A stretch of DNA of 64,000 nt. Source: Calothrix anomala FACHB-343 (GTDB taxonomy: Bacteria; Cyanobacteriota; Cyanobacteriia; Cyanobacteriales; Nostocaceae). The stretch covers positions 74,935 to 138,934 of the forward strand of contig NZ_JACJQG010000002.1 in NCBI RefSeq assembly GCF_014696435.1, given 5' to 3'. Positions 27,065-38,694 of the stretch are shown in pieces (within the stretch, counting starts at the first letter, position 1; each line of letters begins with the position of its first letter). The notes beneath the pieces were generated by a model, which saw only the letters and a list, made by a program, of their open reading frames with translations, searched no databases and had not been told where the DNA came from. Made by a program: the position numbers and the translations under genes.

Positions 27065-27476
27065 GGGTAAAAGATTTCCGTTTATTGAGCGTAGCATAAC
27101 TGTTGGTGTTTCTAGCGCTATGCCCTATTTACCATTGACTTTAAGTTTTAGAAACAGAGCTATTGAAGTCATGGCTTTGCTGGATACAGGTGCAAGTGTT
27201 AACGTATTACCTTATGAAATTGGTTTGCAACTAGGAGCAATTTGGGAAGAGCAAACAGTCCCAATTCAGTTAAGCGGGAATCTAGCGAGTATGGAAGCAC
27301 GGGGTTTAGTGCTATCAGCTAAAGTTGCAGAATTTCCTCCTGTCTTACTTGCATTTGCTTGGACAAAATCAACAGAAGCACCTCTAATTCTCGGACACAT
27401 GAATTTCTTTACAGAGTTTGATGTTTGTTTTTACCGCGCTGATTTAGCTTTTGAGGTGCGTCCTCGAAGAAAGTAA
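27057..27476 (+). CDS. Retropepsin-like (clan AA) aspartic protease-type protein
   Basis: 139 residues from the ATG at 27057. MALLDTGASVNVLPYEIG holds the Asp-Thr-Gly-Ala active-site motif (D43) of single-domain retroviral-type proteases, and PLILGHMNFF is the matching ILG element near the C-terminus. Such proteins dimerise to form one active site. Small bacterial members of this fold are common in cyanobacteria with the small partner gene seen here, but substrates are not known. No retroelement genes are nearby. Confidence 0.8.
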   Translation: MLEGKRFPFIERSITVGVSSAMPYLPLTLSFRNRAIEVMALLDTGASVNVLPYEIGLQLGAIWEEQTVPIQLSGNLASMEARGLVLSAKVAEFPPVLLAFAWTKSTEAPLILGHMNFFTEFDVCFYRADLAFEVRPRRK

Positions 27477-27553
27477 ACTGCTGCTCTTCTGGGTGAAAAA
27501 CAGTCACAATAAATACATTCCCTAACTGTTCTCGTCACAGCAGAGGTAATCAG

Positions 27554-28267
27554 GTGCAAATCGAACAAACCGAAGTAATAATTCCTACTCCCGGCGGACA
27601 AATGCCGGCTTGGTTATGTACCCATGCTGAAGGTAAACGCCAGCCAGCCGTTATCTTATTAATGGAAGCATTTGGTTTAACATCGCACATTCGCGATATT
27701 GCAGCACGAATCGCCAAAGAAGGTTACGTAGTTCTCGCGCCAGATTTGTACTATCGCGAGTTACCTAACAATAAATTTGGCTACGATGAAGTTGAGTCAG
27801 CGATGGCGATGATGTATCGTCTCGATTTTGGTAAACCCATGAAAGAAGATATGCAGGCGGCGTTAATTTATGTAAAATCACGCACTGATGTGTATCCTGA
27901 TAAAATAGGCGTGACTGGTTTTTGCTTAGGTGGGGGTTTGAGTTTTTTCACCGCTTGCTATTTATCATCAGAGATTGCGGCGGCGGCTCCTTTTTACGGC
28001 ATGGTTCTCGATGAGTGGTTGGTTGAGGCAAAAAATATTACAGTGCCAATTTACTTATTTTTTGGCGGTGTCGATCCATTTATTCCGAGCGATCGCATCA
28101 AGCAAGTTGAGTCTCGGTTACAAGAACTCGGTAAAGAATACAGTATTAAAGTCTATCCTGACGCCGATCATGGGTTTTTCTGTAATGAGCGTTCTTCCTA
28201 CAATCCTGTAGCGGCTGAAGATGCTTGGCGAGAGTTGACAGGGTTTTTCCGCAAACATCTTCAGTAG
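27554..28267 (+). CDS. Dienelactone hydrolase family protein (cytosolic)
   Basis: 237 residues, GTG start at 27554 after AGAGGTAATCAG. No signal peptide. Catalytic triad C124 (TGFCLGGG), D174 (GGVDPF) and H206 (DADHGFF). It is related to, but clearly diverged from, the Tat-exported protein at 9770 and is more typical of the family in length and location. The reaction is hydrolysis of lactones or esters; the cellular substrate is unknown. Confidence 0.9.
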   Translation: MQIEQTEVIIPTPGGQMPAWLCTHAEGKRQPAVILLMEAFGLTSHIRDIAARIAKEGYVVLAPDLYYRELPNNKFGYDEVESAMAMMYRLDFGKPMKEDMQAALIYVKSRTDVYPDKIGVTGFCLGGGLSFFTACYLSSEIAAAAPFYGMVLDEWLVEAKNITVPIYLFFGGVDPFIPSDRIKQVESRLQELGKEYSIKVYPDADHGFFCNERSSYNPVAAEDAWRELTGFFRKHLQ

Positions 28268-28424
28268 AAATAAAAAACTAAATCCTATATATGGGTAAGG
28301 GTTTAGCAATGCTAAACCCCTACGAAAAATCTATCTGGCTCGAGATTTTTGTAAATTGGTATTACTCGGTGCAAATATGTTTGCGATCGCATCTACAAAC
28401 AGACTTAATTTTGCCTACTGCGAA

Positions 28425-28964
28425 TTAAGCTTGTTCCCAAAGTGCGCGGATTTCATCGGGAAGCCAGCCAGCAATTTCTTGAATCCGTTCTGGAGAAAGT
28501 TCGTCTTTGGTTGCAGCAAATACCGCTTGAATCGCTCGATCTCTGTCTACTGTTCCGGGAATTCCGCTTTCATTAGCAACTCTGGTAAGAAACAGATTAG
28601 AATCAATGCCAATGGGAGCCGGGCCGCGCAAAGGTTGACGAACGCGACTTAAAAATCTCACAATGGGGTTAGTATCTTTCCAGAGTTCAGCAACTTCCAT
28701 TTGCAGCGCTTTTTCATCTGTCTCTAAAGCTGGATGATGCAATTCTGATTCAACGCGATCGATCGCATCGGTTGTCATCAAGTCGCGCATCACGCGAAAT
28801 ACGACTTCGCTAAAGTCTCTAGCATCATAAAGATCCGCGAATCCGCTTCTCACCATCACTTTTTCTAGGAAAGAGCGATTTTCATCCGCGATCGCAGTGC
28901 GAGCATCTTCAATCTCTGTGGGGTCAACTTCTGGAATGTTTTTTCTAAATGTTTGATCGGGCAT
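28425..28964 (-). CDS. DUF2267 domain protein
   Basis: 179 residues. The centre reads like DUF2267 (FLEKVMVRSGFADLYDARDF, VFRVMRDLMTTDAIDRV), a helical domain repeated twice in this length class, ending GWLPDEIRALWEQA. Such small proteins are widespread in bacteria with no known activity. ATG start at 28964. It is transcribed opposite to its neighbours. Confidence 0.8.
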   Translation of the reverse strand: MPDQTFRKNIPEVDPTEIEDARTAIADENRSFLEKVMVRSGFADLYDARDFSEVVFRVMRDLMTTDAIDRVESELHHPALETDEKALQMEVAELWKDTNPIVRFLSRVRQPLRGPAPIGIDSNLFLTRVANESGIPGTVDRDRAIQAVFAATKDELSPERIQEIAGWLPDEIRALWEQA

Positions 28965-29146
28965 AGTTCTTTGTTTATTAATCTTGAGTCTTTATGCTTA
29001 CCTATGTAAGGTCGCACAAATCAAAAACACTTGGTCTCATCCAGAAGTTCGAGATGTCATATATCCAAAAGTAAGAAATTCAGCCGCTAAATTTCCTCTG
29101 GCTAGTTTCAAAGCGGAATAGCTGAGGATTTGATACCATAATCAAA

Positions 29147-29764
29147 ATGAGTGATCGCCGTCTTGAGCAGATATGCAAACTTCCTATGACAAAGCGCAAG
29201 AAAAGCAATCTCCAGTGGATTAAACAAACCCTTGAACTCAAACCCGATCATCGTTGGGAATCGCCATCAGGCTACAAAATCTTTGTAGCCAATCGCGGCG
29301 CTGTTCGCTTCAATGTACCCCAAAATTGGGTTTTTGAGCCACAAGAAAAATCTTTCAAGTTCATGGACAAAAAACCACCCAATGATGATTGCTGTCTAGA
29401 AGTATCTTTTAATCAACTTCCGCCTAATGATTGGAGTATGTTTCCCCTCAAAGCCACCTTGCGCAAAATCATGGAAGATGATAGCCGCAATGTGATTGAA
29501 AGGGGAGAAATTATTACCGTCAAGCGCCAAACAGCCAAAATTGTCTGGACAGAAATTAAATTTATTGATACCCAAACCGAACCCAGAGACGCTTTTTCCC
29601 GGACTTGCATTGGTTTAGGCTCAAATATTCAATGTTTAATTACATTCGATTATTGGGCGGATCAAGCAGAAGAATTAACACCAATTTGGGATGAAGTAAT
29701 TCGCAGTTTAACACTGGGATTATATATCCGCGATCCTCGCACTGGTTTAGCTTATCCAGATTAA
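29147..29764 (+). CDS. Conserved hypothetical protein, 205 residues
   Basis: A soluble alpha/beta protein with a basic N-terminus (PMTKRKKSNLQW) and pattern GAVRFNVPQNWVFEP...VSFNQLPP...LGLYIRDPRTGLAYPD, resembling the cyanobacterial hypothetical proteins built on the PsbP/Mog1 fold, though this is only a visual impression. No active-site motif. Start at the ATG at 29147. Confidence 0.6.
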   Translation: MSDRRLEQICKLPMTKRKKSNLQWIKQTLELKPDHRWESPSGYKIFVANRGAVRFNVPQNWVFEPQEKSFKFMDKKPPNDDCCLEVSFNQLPPNDWSMFPLKATLRKIMEDDSRNVIERGEIITVKRQTAKIVWTEIKFIDTQTEPRDAFSRTCIGLGSNIQCLITFDYWADQAEELTPIWDEVIRSLTLGLYIRDPRTGLAYPD

Positions 29765-29777
29765 AAATCAACACAAA

Positions 29778-29924
29778 ATGATAACTACTTTAATCTCTGC
29801 AACAGATCTTACAAGTGCTAGAGCCGAAATAGAAGTTAATTATTTTGGTACCCTAAATATGTGTCGTGCATTTGCCCCAGTTTTGCAAGCTAATGGCGGT
29901 GGCGCGATTGCCAAATTAATTTAA
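29778..29924 (+). pseudogene. Remnant of a short-chain dehydrogenase
   Basis: A 48-codon frame containing EVNYFGTLNMCRAFAPVLQA followed by NGGGAI, the alpha-E/beta-5 region of SDR enzymes. The Rossmann N-terminus and catalytic Tyr-Lys are absent, and the frame stops soon after. It is too short to be an enzyme and has no similar gene adjacent. Confidence 0.7.
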
Positions 29925-30568
29925 TTGAGAGTTGAGTACAGATTACCGTTGATTGTAGGGGCACTGGCACTGCCATGCCCCGAAGCGCGTACCTAATTTA
30001 CCTGCAATATACTGTATATATAGGAATCCGATTTGATTTCTGAAAAAATCTAAGTATATGTAGGGTGCGTTATCACGAAGTGTAACGCACCGTATTATGG
30101 GATTTGGTGCGTTGCGCTGCGCGACAACACACCCTACGTATTTGTTAAAAAATCAAATATGAATCCTATATCAGTAGTAAGGGTACAACATTTTTGTACC
30201 CTTATCATTGTATGTATTAGGTTGGTTTGAACGAAGTGAAACCCAACAATTATAATACTTTAATATGTTGGGTTTCTTCCTTCAAGCCAATTTACATTCG
30301 GATCGTATTTTTTGTGAAATGGTGTAAACCGTGGTGCCTTGCGCTATGCGACAACACACCCTACTGAGAATTTTTTAAATATTAGTTCGGTTGCATATAA
30401 AATAAGATATTGTTTCAACTAAGTAACAAAGTAGGAATAAACAGAACTATATTTAGCAATTTCCAAAAATTGGCATTGATTTTCTAGTAAGGACTGAAGT
30501 ACGCACAACAAACCTTTAACTATTTACTCTACTAGATTTATCTATAGTTAGATTATTTTCCAAAAAAT
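29925..30568. repeat. Repeat-filled intergenic region
   Basis: 644 bp without a gene. Two back-to-back GCGTTGCGC-type palindromes lie at 30060-30137 and a third at 30332-30363. A GTTGGGTTTC/GAAACCCAAC inverted pair lies at 30238-30275. The last 150 bp are AT-rich and include the likely promoter of the following reductase. Confidence 0.75.
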
Positions 30569-31453
30569 ATGAAAAAATTATTGATTACTGGCGCGAGTGG
30601 TTTTTTAGGATGGCATATTTGTCAATTAGCTAAAACAGAATGGGAAGTTTACGGTACTTATTTTTACCATGCTCTAGAAATACCTGATGTCAAGATGCAA
30701 AAAGTTAACTTGACAGAATTTCAAGAATTAAAAGATATATTTAATAATATTAATCCAACCGCAGTTATTCATACTGCAGCACTTTCTCAACCCAACTTTT
30801 GCCAAAATAATCCTGAAGAATCCTATCAAATTAATGTCACAGCATCATGTAATATAGCTGGACTTTGTGCAGATTATCAAATTCCTTGTGCATTTACATC
30901 AACAGATTTAGTTTTCAATGGCTTAAATGCTCCCTATAAAGAAACAGATACAGTATGTCCTGTAAATATTTATGGAGAGCAAAAAATTCAAGCTGAATTA
31001 GGTATGTTAGCAAGATATCCTAAAACCGCAGTCTGTCGAATGCCATTAATGTTTGGCACAGTTACGCCAACTGCAAACAGCTTCATTCAACCTTTTATAA
31101 ATACATTAAAATCAGGTAAAGAACTGAATTTATTTATAGATGAATTTCGTACACCAGCAAGTGGTACAACTGCTGCTAAAGGCTTATTATTAGCTTTAGA
31201 AAAAGTTCAAGGATTAATTCACTTAGGCGGTAAAGAAAGAATTTCGCGTTATGATTTTGGTCAGTTATTAGTAGAGGTATTTCAAATTAGCGATGCGAAA
31301 ATTAAAGGCTGTTATCAAAAAGATGTAAAAATGGCAGCACCAAGACCTGCAGATGTTTCTTTAGATAGTTCTAAAGCCTTTGCGTTAGGATATCAACCAT
31401 TATCTATAAAAGAAGAATTAACAGCATTATTTACCAGACCATATTTTAGTTGA
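30569..31453 (+). CDS. NAD(P)-dependent sugar reductase/epimerase of RmlD type
   Basis: 294 residues. LITGASGFLGWHICQL is the N-terminal cofactor-binding motif of extended SDRs. Catalytic Y135-x-x-x-K139 lies in NIYGEQK, and the STDLVFNG segment matches dTDP-4-dehydrorhamnose reductases. Family members reduce or epimerise nucleotide sugars, though some RmlD-like proteins act elsewhere (for example MAT2B). No rml genes are adjacent; the polysaccharide locus begins 8 kb downstream. Confidence 0.85.
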   Translation: MKKLLITGASGFLGWHICQLAKTEWEVYGTYFYHALEIPDVKMQKVNLTEFQELKDIFNNINPTAVIHTAALSQPNFCQNNPEESYQINVTASCNIAGLCADYQIPCAFTSTDLVFNGLNAPYKETDTVCPVNIYGEQKIQAELGMLARYPKTAVCRMPLMFGTVTPTANSFIQPFINTLKSGKELNLFIDEFRTPASGTTAAKGLLLALEKVQGLIHLGGKERISRYDFGQLLVEVFQISDAKIKGCYQKDVKMAAPRPADVSLDSSKAFALGYQPLSIKEELTALFTRPYFS

Positions 31454-31713
31454 GGAAATAATCATGAAGAGCGTGAATAAAGAACCTCTGACGACAAAAT
31501 GCAATTATTTTCAAATACAAATTAATTAAAATGAAATACCAACAACTAAGAAGGAATTCAACGCCAAAACGCCAAGGACGCAGAGAGAAGAGGAAATAGA
31601 AGGAATCTATGCTTAACTGATAGCAATTTGTAAAAAGAATGCGACAGATGGTAGGGGCATGGCACTGCCATGCCCTCTAGAATATATTGATGTGCCGCAA
31701 AAACTATATAAAT

Positions 31714-31748
31714 AAAATCACGCAAGGACAAAACCTTTGCGTGATTTT
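31714..31748 (-). terminator. Rho-independent terminator of the gcvP remnant
   Basis: Near-perfect hairpin with arms AAAATCACGCAAAGG and CCTTGCGTGATTTT on the minus strand, 23 bp past the gcvP stop codon and followed by an AT-rich stretch. It appears to be the native terminator carried along with the gene fragment. Confidence 0.75.
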
Positions 31749-31771
31749 TAATAGTTATGTATTACCAATAA

Positions 31772-31990
31772 CTACTGCTGTGAATAAGCTTCCATTGGCA
31801 GACAAGAACAGACAAAATTCCTATCGCCAAAAGCTGCATCAATTCTACCGACGCTCGGCCAGAATTTATTTTGGCGAGTCCAAGGTGCGGGGTAGGCGGC
31901 TTGTTCGCGAGAATAGGGATGATTCCATTCGCCAGTGACTAAATGTTGGGTTACCCAGCACAAAGCCTCTTCTGGTCTACGTTCCTCAAC
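31772..31990 (-). pseudogene. gcvP: 3' fragment of glycine decarboxylase (P protein)
   Basis: The minus strand codes for [20 protein letters not shown], then [15 protein letters not shown] and [14 protein letters not shown], the highly conserved C-terminus of GcvP (full protein ~960-990 residues). Only ~60 codons remain. Upstream the frame continues as [16 protein letters not shown], which is not GcvP. It is a truncated duplicate or a rearrangement scar; the working gcvP must be elsewhere. It is flanked by its own terminator. Confidence 0.88.
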
Positions 31991-32038
31991 CTAACCTTGT
32001 ATATTGAGAGTTTAAAAACAAGCCCTAGCCCCTAAACC

Positions 32039-33379
32039 CTATTTCGGGCTAACCTTGTCAATCACCTTAATTTGTCCATCATCGCCAACAGTCCAAACAT
32101 CGTAGACACCAACCACATCACCATTAGCGTCAATATCTACGTTACCACTGGCTCCTTGGTAGTTAATAGTTTTACCTTCTTTCAGTAATTTTAACCCCTC
32201 ACAAACATCGGTAACTTCTGTACCAGGCCCAGCAGAAACTTCTCGGATTTTACTGGCGATACCTACACCTGTATTTTCCTTAGCAGCTTGCGCAGCTAAG
32301 GCTAAAAGTGCAGCTGCGTCCCAAGATTGAGGTGCGTATTCTCCAGGAGTACCGCCTTTTTTCTCTTTCCACAGCTTGTTAAAACTTTCCAAAGCTTTAC
32401 CATCAGAACCGGGTACTGTACCGATCGCGCCAGCTAATATGTATTTACCGTCACTACCTTTACCCACTTGCTCTGGGAAAGTAGGTGCTTTTACCCCATC
32501 TGTGAGCAGAATTTGCACACCTTTCGTCAAGCCTTGCTGATAAGCCGCTTTGAGGAACAAACTACCTGTCTCCGCATAAAGTACCGCTAATACAGCATCC
32601 GGTTTCCCCGCAAAAGCCGCACCAGCTTCGGTATCAAATGTCTGGGCTTTCGGGTCATAGCGGACTGGTTTATCTTTATTAACTACAGTTCCGCCTAATT
32701 TTTCAAAAGTTTCTACAAATGCTTTTTCAAAACCAACACCGTAGTCATTGTTAATCACTACAGTGGAAACGCGCTTAAATCCTTTTTTCTTAGCAAGTTG
32801 AGCTAAAGCTAGTGCTTGATAGGTATCTGGGGGAGCAGTCCGCGCCCAAAAGCCTTGAAAGTCACCTTTTTTCGCCTTTTCTGTAAATACCGGGCTGGTA
32901 CTACCAGGAGAAACCAGCATCACTTTATTGGGTGTAGCTACGGAGATAGCCGCAGTAGAAACGCTACTAGCAAAAGAACCCACTACACCAGCAACCTTAT
33001 CTAAAGTCGCCAGTTTAGTCATACCCGCAGCACCAGCTTTCGGATCGGTTTGATCGTCTACTGGAACTAAGGTTACAGGTTCACCATTAACGCCACCACA
33101 TGCATTAACTGTATCAACCAGCAAAGGAACCGAACCCACCATTTGCTGACCGATAGATGCTAAGTCACCAGTTGTAGGTAATAGAGAGCCTATTTTCAAT
33201 CCCTTAGCGCTACTTGGTGCGGTAGTTGAGTTACCTGCTGGACTAGCGGAAGTTCCAGTGCTACCTGTGGTATTGGGGTTTGTCGCAGTTTCACTACAAG
33301 CCCCTAAAAATACGCCTGTTGCTAGGGTAGCCACACTCAAGGCTAAAGCAGTACGAATTCTGTGCATAAATACTTTCAC
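32039..33379 (-). CDS. Branched-chain/neutral amino-acid ABC transporter substrate-binding lipoprotein (NatB-like)
   Basis: 446 residues. A signal sequence ends in the lipobox FLGAC, so it is a lipoprotein at the outer face of the inner membrane, followed by a Ser/Thr/Ala-rich linker. The body is the Leu/Ile/Val-binding fold (LKIGSLLPTTGDLASIGQQM, VVGSFASSVSTAA). It resembles NatB of the cyanobacterial N-I neutral amino-acid uptake system; UrtA-like urea binding is less likely. The permease and ATPase genes are not adjacent, as is usual for NatB. Confidence 0.85.
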   Translation of the reverse strand: MKVFMHRIRTALALSVATLATGVFLGACSETATNPNTTGSTGTSASPAGNSTTAPSSAKGLKIGSLLPTTGDLASIGQQMVGSVPLLVDTVNACGGVNGEPVTLVPVDDQTDPKAGAAGMTKLATLDKVAGVVGSFASSVSTAAISVATPNKVMLVSPGSTSPVFTEKAKKGDFQGFWARTAPPDTYQALALAQLAKKKGFKRVSTVVINNDYGVGFEKAFVETFEKLGGTVVNKDKPVRYDPKAQTFDTEAGAAFAGKPDAVLAVLYAETGSLFLKAAYQQGLTKGVQILLTDGVKAPTFPEQVGKGSDGKYILAGAIGTVPGSDGKALESFNKLWKEKKGGTPGEYAPQSWDAAALLALAAQAAKENTGVGIASKIREVSAGPGTEVTDVCEGLKLLKEGKTINYQGASGNVDIDANGDVVGVYDVWTVGDDGQIKVIDKVSPK

Positions 33380-33879
33380 TCCTCTATTCTTTAGGAGTCT
33401 GAAAGTAAGATTCTAACTATATTTTCAGGTTAGATAGCTTTAAACAGACTCCAAAGCATAAATAATATCATCCTCCTGCAGATATAGACGTAGTTACGCC
33501 GACATTAATACCTATATCTGAAGACAGATTTTGATAGAGTGTGAATAGCTTTGATCGCCACTTGATGAATAATCTGATAATATTAAGTTTTTTAACAGTT
33601 TCCGCAAGTCATCAAAAAGGTGGGTGGGTATTCACATTTCCGAATCTTGAAAGAAATAAAATATACATTTACTACAAATGATGAGCGTGATTCCCAAGGG
33701 CATAATTTATTTTTTGCCAGTCCCAGATTGGAGAATACCAATTCAGTAGTCAAAGCATTTTAATAGATGGTGAGCCAATTTTTAACAGGTTATTACTGAG
33801 ATAATCAACCCTCAAATTGTTGCACCATCTACATAGTAAAAATTGGTTTTTATTTTTCTTGAAAAGCCATTAAATAACT
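33380..33879. other. Intergenic region upstream of NatB-like gene
   Basis: 500 bp, AT-rich, containing the promoter of the binding-protein gene. No NtcA site of the form GTA-N8-TAC was found by eye. No gene or obvious repeat. Confidence 0.45.
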
Positions 33880-34938
33880 TTATTCTGGCTTATGAGCAAT
33901 CCAATATTTACTTAAAAAATGGGTTTGTGTCTCAATATTTGCAAATCCTGCTTTTTCTAAACGTGCTACCAAATTATCATTAATGTAATGCTTGTAGTAA
34001 GGTTCATGGTATTGTGTGTGGAAGTTGTGCATGATCGCACCCATTTCCGGAGAGTCATCTAATTGGATTGAGTCACAGATAATAAACATTCCACCTGGTT
34101 TTGTCACTCGAAAACATTCGTTTATGACCGTCTGACGAACTGTTGCTGGTAGCTCATGAAAAAGAAAAACAGAAGTGACAGCATGAAAATAATTATCTAC
34201 ATAAGGTAGCTTTTCAGCATTGGCTTGTAAGAGTTGTGGTAATTCACCAGGAATTTGCGATAAAATTTCATTTGCTTTACGCAAATAAGCTGGGGATAAA
34301 TCAGTACCATATAATGATGCTTTAGGCAGGGCAGACCGAATCATCTTCAGAGTATGGCCAGTTCCACAAGCTACATCTAAAATCCGAATTTTGTGTGCTC
34401 TAACTGACTGAAAAACCTTTAAACCTTGCTTAAGAGGCGCAAGAACACGCCGACGCATTGCATCAGATGTTCCATTAAATAAAAGTTCGACTTGCAAGTC
34501 ATATAAATTAGCAGACATATCACTTAAATAGCCATCAGATTGATGATGGAAGTTCTGCAAGTAGTAACCAGGATATCCATCTGTCTCGATTGCTGGCGAA
34601 AAGTTTTGATATTTACTTTTTTGTAGTCGATTTAATATTTGAGTAATATCAAGCCATATCATGGGATACATAAGGAAAAAATCTTCCCAGCGATTATCAA
34701 ACAGTAAAGCTTTTGGATAAACTCCTGCTTCAGCATCCTGCCAGTCTATTTCTAGTAAATTGTTATATTTTTGTTGTAATTGCAATAATAACTCGTTTGG
34801 GATTTCTTCCATCCTCTGTTTAAATTTTGGAAGCAATATATTACTAATTTGTTCAACTAATATTTTGTGAGTTTGACCAAAAAAAGCTTTGCCTTGTTGG
34901 AATGTTTGATAGCTAAATTTAGTTAAAGTATCAGACAT
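33880..34938 (-). CDS. Class I SAM-dependent methyltransferase with N-terminal extension
   Basis: 352 residues. The first ~180 form a helical domain without known function (YQTFQQGKAFFGQTHKILVE). The methyltransferase core begins at ~184 with motif I ILDVACGTGHTLKMI, acidic GTDLSPAYL and LPYVDNYFHAVTSVFLFHEL. The layout matches cyanobacterial and plastid UbiE/COQ5-like proteins of similar length. Substrate unknown. ATG at 34938. Confidence 0.85.
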   Translation of the reverse strand: MSDTLTKFSYQTFQQGKAFFGQTHKILVEQISNILLPKFKQRMEEIPNELLLQLQQKYNNLLEIDWQDAEAGVYPKALLFDNRWEDFFLMYPMIWLDITQILNRLQKSKYQNFSPAIETDGYPGYYLQNFHHQSDGYLSDMSANLYDLQVELLFNGTSDAMRRRVLAPLKQGLKVFQSVRAHKIRILDVACGTGHTLKMIRSALPKASLYGTDLSPAYLRKANEILSQIPGELPQLLQANAEKLPYVDNYFHAVTSVFLFHELPATVRQTVINECFRVTKPGGMFIICDSIQLDDSPEMGAIMHNFHTQYHEPYYKHYINDNLVARLEKAGFANIETQTHFLSKYWIAHKPE

Positions 34939-35728
34939 AAAAATCCTTTATGTGGTTGATTTGAGTTAACTATTTTTTTATTACTATTGCCGGATAATCA
35001 TCTAGTATCCATTAGCAAAAGCTGTTCTGATTGCTGAAGAAGCTCCATTTCTTAAAGAAGTAGTCTTTAAGTTAAATTTAAGTAACAAAAGTTTAGGCAT
35101 TAAAATAAATTGTAAAAAAAATATAAAAATATGTCTAGTTATTTTAGGAATTTTTTGTGTAGATTTACTGTCAATCTCATATTGACAAAAATCTGTGATT
35201 GTGCATTAAAAAATATTTTCCTGACGCTATTTCAGGATCGAAAGCCAAAAATTTTTTCAAATACTAAACTGAGAGAATTAGCGTTTTTGCTCTGACTGTC
35301 AAGGCATATTCAATCAATCAATAGCCTGTTTCTTGGCTTGCTTTCGAGGTATCATCTTCAGTAGACAGACAAATCTAAATATTAATAATTAGGACAGTAG
35401 CGATCTTCACTTAAAAAGCGAATTGTCGGATTTTTGATAGTAGTTTTAATCTAATACTAATTCTTTATGAAGCTGCACATTAACGCCCGCAGCTTAGAAG
35501 CCTGAGGCTAAACAAACATAGACGCGGAGCGGCTTCCTGCAGGGTAGCCTGTCTGCCCAGGCTAAATTAAATGCATCTTCATATTGAGTTAGTATAGGAT
35601 ATAACATATTTAATTTGCGTATTAAATTCTATCAATCTTTTGTGGGGCAGACAAAATGCCTGACTCGATAATACGGGGAGCATCCCAATTTTGACGCAAT
35701 ACCCTAGAAGGGTATTGCTATACCAACA

Positions 35729-35777
35729 AAGCCTGCCTTCGCAGGCTAAAAGTTTGATAGCCTGCGAAGGCAGGCTT
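35729..35777. repeat. Perfect 20-bp inverted repeat, 9-bp loop
   Basis: Arms 35729-35748 and 35758-35777 are exact reverse complements built on GCCTGCCTTCGCAGGC, itself a palindrome. It belongs to the same type of intergenic palindrome seen near 10835. Confidence 0.9.
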
Positions 35778-35907
35778 CGTATTTCTAGCCCCACCCTTAT
35801 AGGGTGAGGGCTTTTTTGCACATTTGGGATGCTTCCATAATACAAAGACTATAGTTAGTATGTATTAGCTTTAATGTTGTTGAGGATATTCTGGGACACT
35901 TAACAAC

Positions 35908-35942
35908 AAAAAAGAGATGAAAATTTAATTTCATCTCTTTTT
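35908..35942 (-). terminator. Terminator downstream of tRNA-Ser
   Basis: AAAGAGATGAAAATT / AATTTCATCTCTTT hairpin with A- and T-rich flanks, 17 bp past the 3' end of the tRNA on the minus strand. Confidence 0.75.
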
Positions 35943-35958
35943 CACTAGGTCGAAAAAC

Positions 35959-36049
35959 GGAGAGGGAGGGATTCGAACCCTCGGTACGGAGTTGCCTGCC
36001 GTACAACAGATTAGCAATCTGCCGCTTTCGACCACTCAGCCACCTCTCC
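35959..36049 (-). tRNA. tRNA-Ser (GCU anticodon)
   Basis: 91 nt reading GGAGAGGTGGCTGAGTGG at the 5' end and closing with GAATCCCTCCCTCTCC. The anticodon loop is TTGCTAA with anticodon GCT, which reads AGC/AGU serine codons. The long variable arm (TTGTACGGCAGGCAACTCCG region) is typical of serine tRNAs. CCA is not encoded. This is normally a core gene. Confidence 0.97.
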
Positions 36050-36338
36050 AAGCTGTCACGAATATTAATAGTAGCGGATACTGTGAGGAAAGTCAAATAC
36101 TTTTTTTAGTCATTTGTCATTCTTACAAAGTTCTGATGCCTGCGGCAAGCCGCTCCGCGTCTACGGAGGTTTCCTCCGATCAGACTTTGCGCTTTGTCAT
36201 TTGTCATTGGTTAAAAGCGGTGGGGCTATTGAACCTTGCCGAGCGCCGATGAATTTTTGTACGGGCGGGTTTAAGCGATATGTCTTTGTTTCCATAAAAA
36301 TCTCGTAAAACCCGCCCCTACTGACTATTGACTAATTT

Positions 36339-38694
<2,356 letters not shown>

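Larger units (their letters stand above)
34939..35958. other. Long intergenic region with hairpin repeats
   Basis: 1020 bp between the methyltransferase and tRNA-Ser. The left half is AT-rich with no gene. 35490-35830 holds several palindromes: a GCCTGAGGCTAA unit, ACCCTAGAAGGGT, a perfect 20-bp-arm hairpin at 35729-35777, and CACCCTTATAGGGTG. No small protein or structured RNA could be identified with confidence. Confidence 0.6.

Noticed and set aside
31687..31938. 83-residue plus-strand frame
   Set aside because: It is the antisense of the gcvP fragment, whose minus-strand translation has clear homology.
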